Shown here piece by piece: positions 62,976 to 64,000 of a stretch of DNA of 64,000 bases. Below the pieces are notes generated by a model. That model ran no database searches. It was not told where the DNA came from and worked only from the letters and a program-made list of their open reading frames with translations. The stretch is from Alphaproteobacteria bacterium (GTDB lineage: Bacteria > Pseudomonadota > Alphaproteobacteria > Rhodobacterales > Rhodobacteraceae), in NCBI GenBank assembly GCA_030429495.1, contig JAUIFH010000010.1, forward strand, positions 25,276 to 89,275, read 5' to 3'. The translations under genes were made by a program, and so were the position numbers. Position 1 is the stretch's first letter. Each line of letters begins with the position of its first letter.

Positions 62976-64000
62976 TTGCTGGGGCGGGTCGGTCACCGCC
63001 CGAAATCTTTGCTTTCCCGAGACATGTCGGATAGCGGACGCAACCGAGAAAACTGCCATAGCGGCCGCTTCGTTCGACCAACCAGCCATCCTCACATTCG
63101 GGGCAAGTTGGATAGCTGGCACCGCAGCTACATCGAACCTCGGTCGCCCCGTCCGCGCGGCGTGGCAGAGCGGTGCCGCAACATGGACAAGCAGGCAGCA
63201 AGTTTCCGCAGTGCTGGAGATGCTCGCAGCGATACCAGATGCGGCCGTCCTTTCCAGTCACGCCCAGAAGCCGCCCGCCGCATTCGCCGCAGACATGGGT
63301 TTCCGGCTCGGTTTCTGAGGCTGGCGCAATTCCATAGGCGGGGTCTTTCCGAAGTTCAGTGACAAAGGATGAGGGCCGAGCGTTCGAAGCAAGGATTGTC
63401 AGCGTGTGGCGCGCCCGGGTCATTGCAACGTACATCACGCGCCGCTCTTCGGCGTTTTGAAACACCTCATCCTCGGGCGACACCAGAGACAGAAGGGGAT
63501 CGTCGACGATCTCGGAAGGGAACCCCGCGCGACCGCTGTCGGCATTCAGCAGGATGACATGGTCAGCCTCCAGCCCCTTGGAGGCATGGATGGTCTTGAA
63601 GCTGATCTTAAGCTGGGGGAAGCGCCGCCGCAGATCCGACAGGTTTGGCTCGACGAAGCGGTAGCGGCCGAGAAGCAGGACAGTCGCGGGATTTGCCTCC
63701 GGCGCCATAGCGGCTGAAAGGGAGGCAAGCACCTCGTTCAGTTTCCCCTCGTCCTCGCCCTTGGATACGGACACGATCCTGATCGCCGGTTCGGTGGCGG
63801 TCCCGGCCGGGACGATCTGCTTCTCGATCTGCGCAGGGTTCCGCAGAACGAAGGTTCGGGCGGCGAAGGCAATCTGGTCGACCGAACGGAAGGTGCGACC
63901 GAGATCGACGGTCCTGTGCACACCTGCCTCGCCATCGAAGCTGCCGCCGAACTCCCGCCCAAAATGGCGCATCAGATGGATGTCAGACCCGGCGAAGCGG
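62959..64000 (-). CDS. HelD/UvrD-like superfamily 1 helicase with zinc-ribbon C-terminus, 5' part cut by window edge
   Basis: The frame is open to the right edge (RFAGSDIHLMRHFGREFGG at the start), so the N-terminal ATPase domain lies outside. The visible 347 residues hold SF1 motifs: Arg in TVDLGRTFRSVDQIA (motif IV), FKTIHASKGLEADHVILLN (motif V) and RRVMYVAMTRARHTLTILA (motif VI). FAGSD...FG resembles E. coli helicase IV. The last ~95 residues have cysteine knuckles: CGECGGRLL...CEHLQHC, CPCCGTAL, CSCG...CPEC and a topoisomerase-type GRYGSFLGCVRYPTC. A DNA repair or recombination helicase is likely. The end overlaps repeat C. Confidence 0.9.
   Translation of the reverse strand, partial: RFAGSDIHLMRHFGREFGGSFDGEAGVHRTVDLGRTFRSVDQIAFAARTFVLRNPAQIEKQIVPAGTATEPAIRIVSVSKGEDEGKLNEVLASLSAAMAPEANPATVLLLGRYRFVEPNLSDLRRRFPQLKISFKTIHASKGLEADHVILLNADSGRAGFPSEIVDDPLLSLVSPEDEVFQNAEERRVMYVAMTRARHTLTILASNARPSSFVTELRKDPAYGIAPASETEPETHVCGECGGRLLGVTGKDGRIWYRCEHLQHCGNLLPACPCCGTALPRRADGATEVRCSCGASYPTCPECEDGWLVERSGRYGSFLGCVRYPTCLGKAKISGGDRPAPAKPRRN

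Overview
The window looks like a chromosomal segment of a high-GC alphaproteobacterium, most probably Rhodobacteraceae/Paracoccaceae. This rests on uniformly high GC with GTG starts and 4-bp ATGA/GTGA gene overlaps, a Rhodobacter capsulatus-type split xanthine dehydrogenase (xdhA/xdhB/xdhC), a sulfide:quinone oxidoreductase with an FNR-like box, an RTX protein, and IS66/IS3/IS5 remnants. No rRNA, tRNA, CRISPR array or phage module was seen.

Left half (1-30.5 kb), mostly orderly housekeeping and metabolism. A partial hypothetical protein, a membrane glycosyltransferase and a D-2-hydroxyacid dehydrogenase are on the minus strand. An SH3-domain secreted protein, a cation diffusion facilitator and a RIO/Kdo-kinase-like protein are on the plus strand. 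Then comes sqr with its control region. From 16969 down to 7659 a seven-gene, translationally coupled minus-strand operon joins xanthine dehydrogenase (xdhA-xdhB-xdhC) to a BMP/NupOPQ-type nucleoside/purine ABC transporter. dnaE and a phospholipase D-family protein follow. An iron block (TonB-dependent siderophore receptor, PiuC-type dioxygenase, exbB, exbD, tonB) runs convergently to a small hemP coupled to an FMN-dependent 2-hydroxyacid oxidase.

Middle (30.8-40.8 kb): an inducible-looking catabolic cluster. A signal-less gamma-glutamyltransferase is divergent from a GntR/FCD repressor across a strong palindrome. The repressor gene leads into a spermidine/putrescine-type ABC transporter, two aldolase-family proteins (RraA-like, HpcH/HpaI-like), a 2-hydroxyacid dehydrogenase and a D-lactate/glycolate-oxidase-like flavoprotein. 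The substrate is unknown; a gamma-glutamylated amine or amino-acid conjugate is one reading.

Right part (40.8-64 kb): accessory DNA. Two diverged direct repeats of about 0.45 kb (41.3 kb and 52.3 kb) bracket a second minus-strand cluster: EamA exporter, peptide/opine-type ABC transporter, M29-aminopeptidase/NicX-like metalloprotein, MttB-family methyltransferase without pyrrolysine, and an XRE-cupin regulator. IS3 debris and an IS66 deletion derivative with intact ends sit inside copies of the repeat. Next to it, a 238-aa lipoprotein gene abuts without a gap a 2312-aa RTX protein with an N-terminal class-3-lipase-like domain. Base composition changes sharply inside both genes, which suggests allelic exchange. 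The window ends with IS5 debris and the C-terminal part of a HelD-like helicase carrying zinc-ribbon knuckles.
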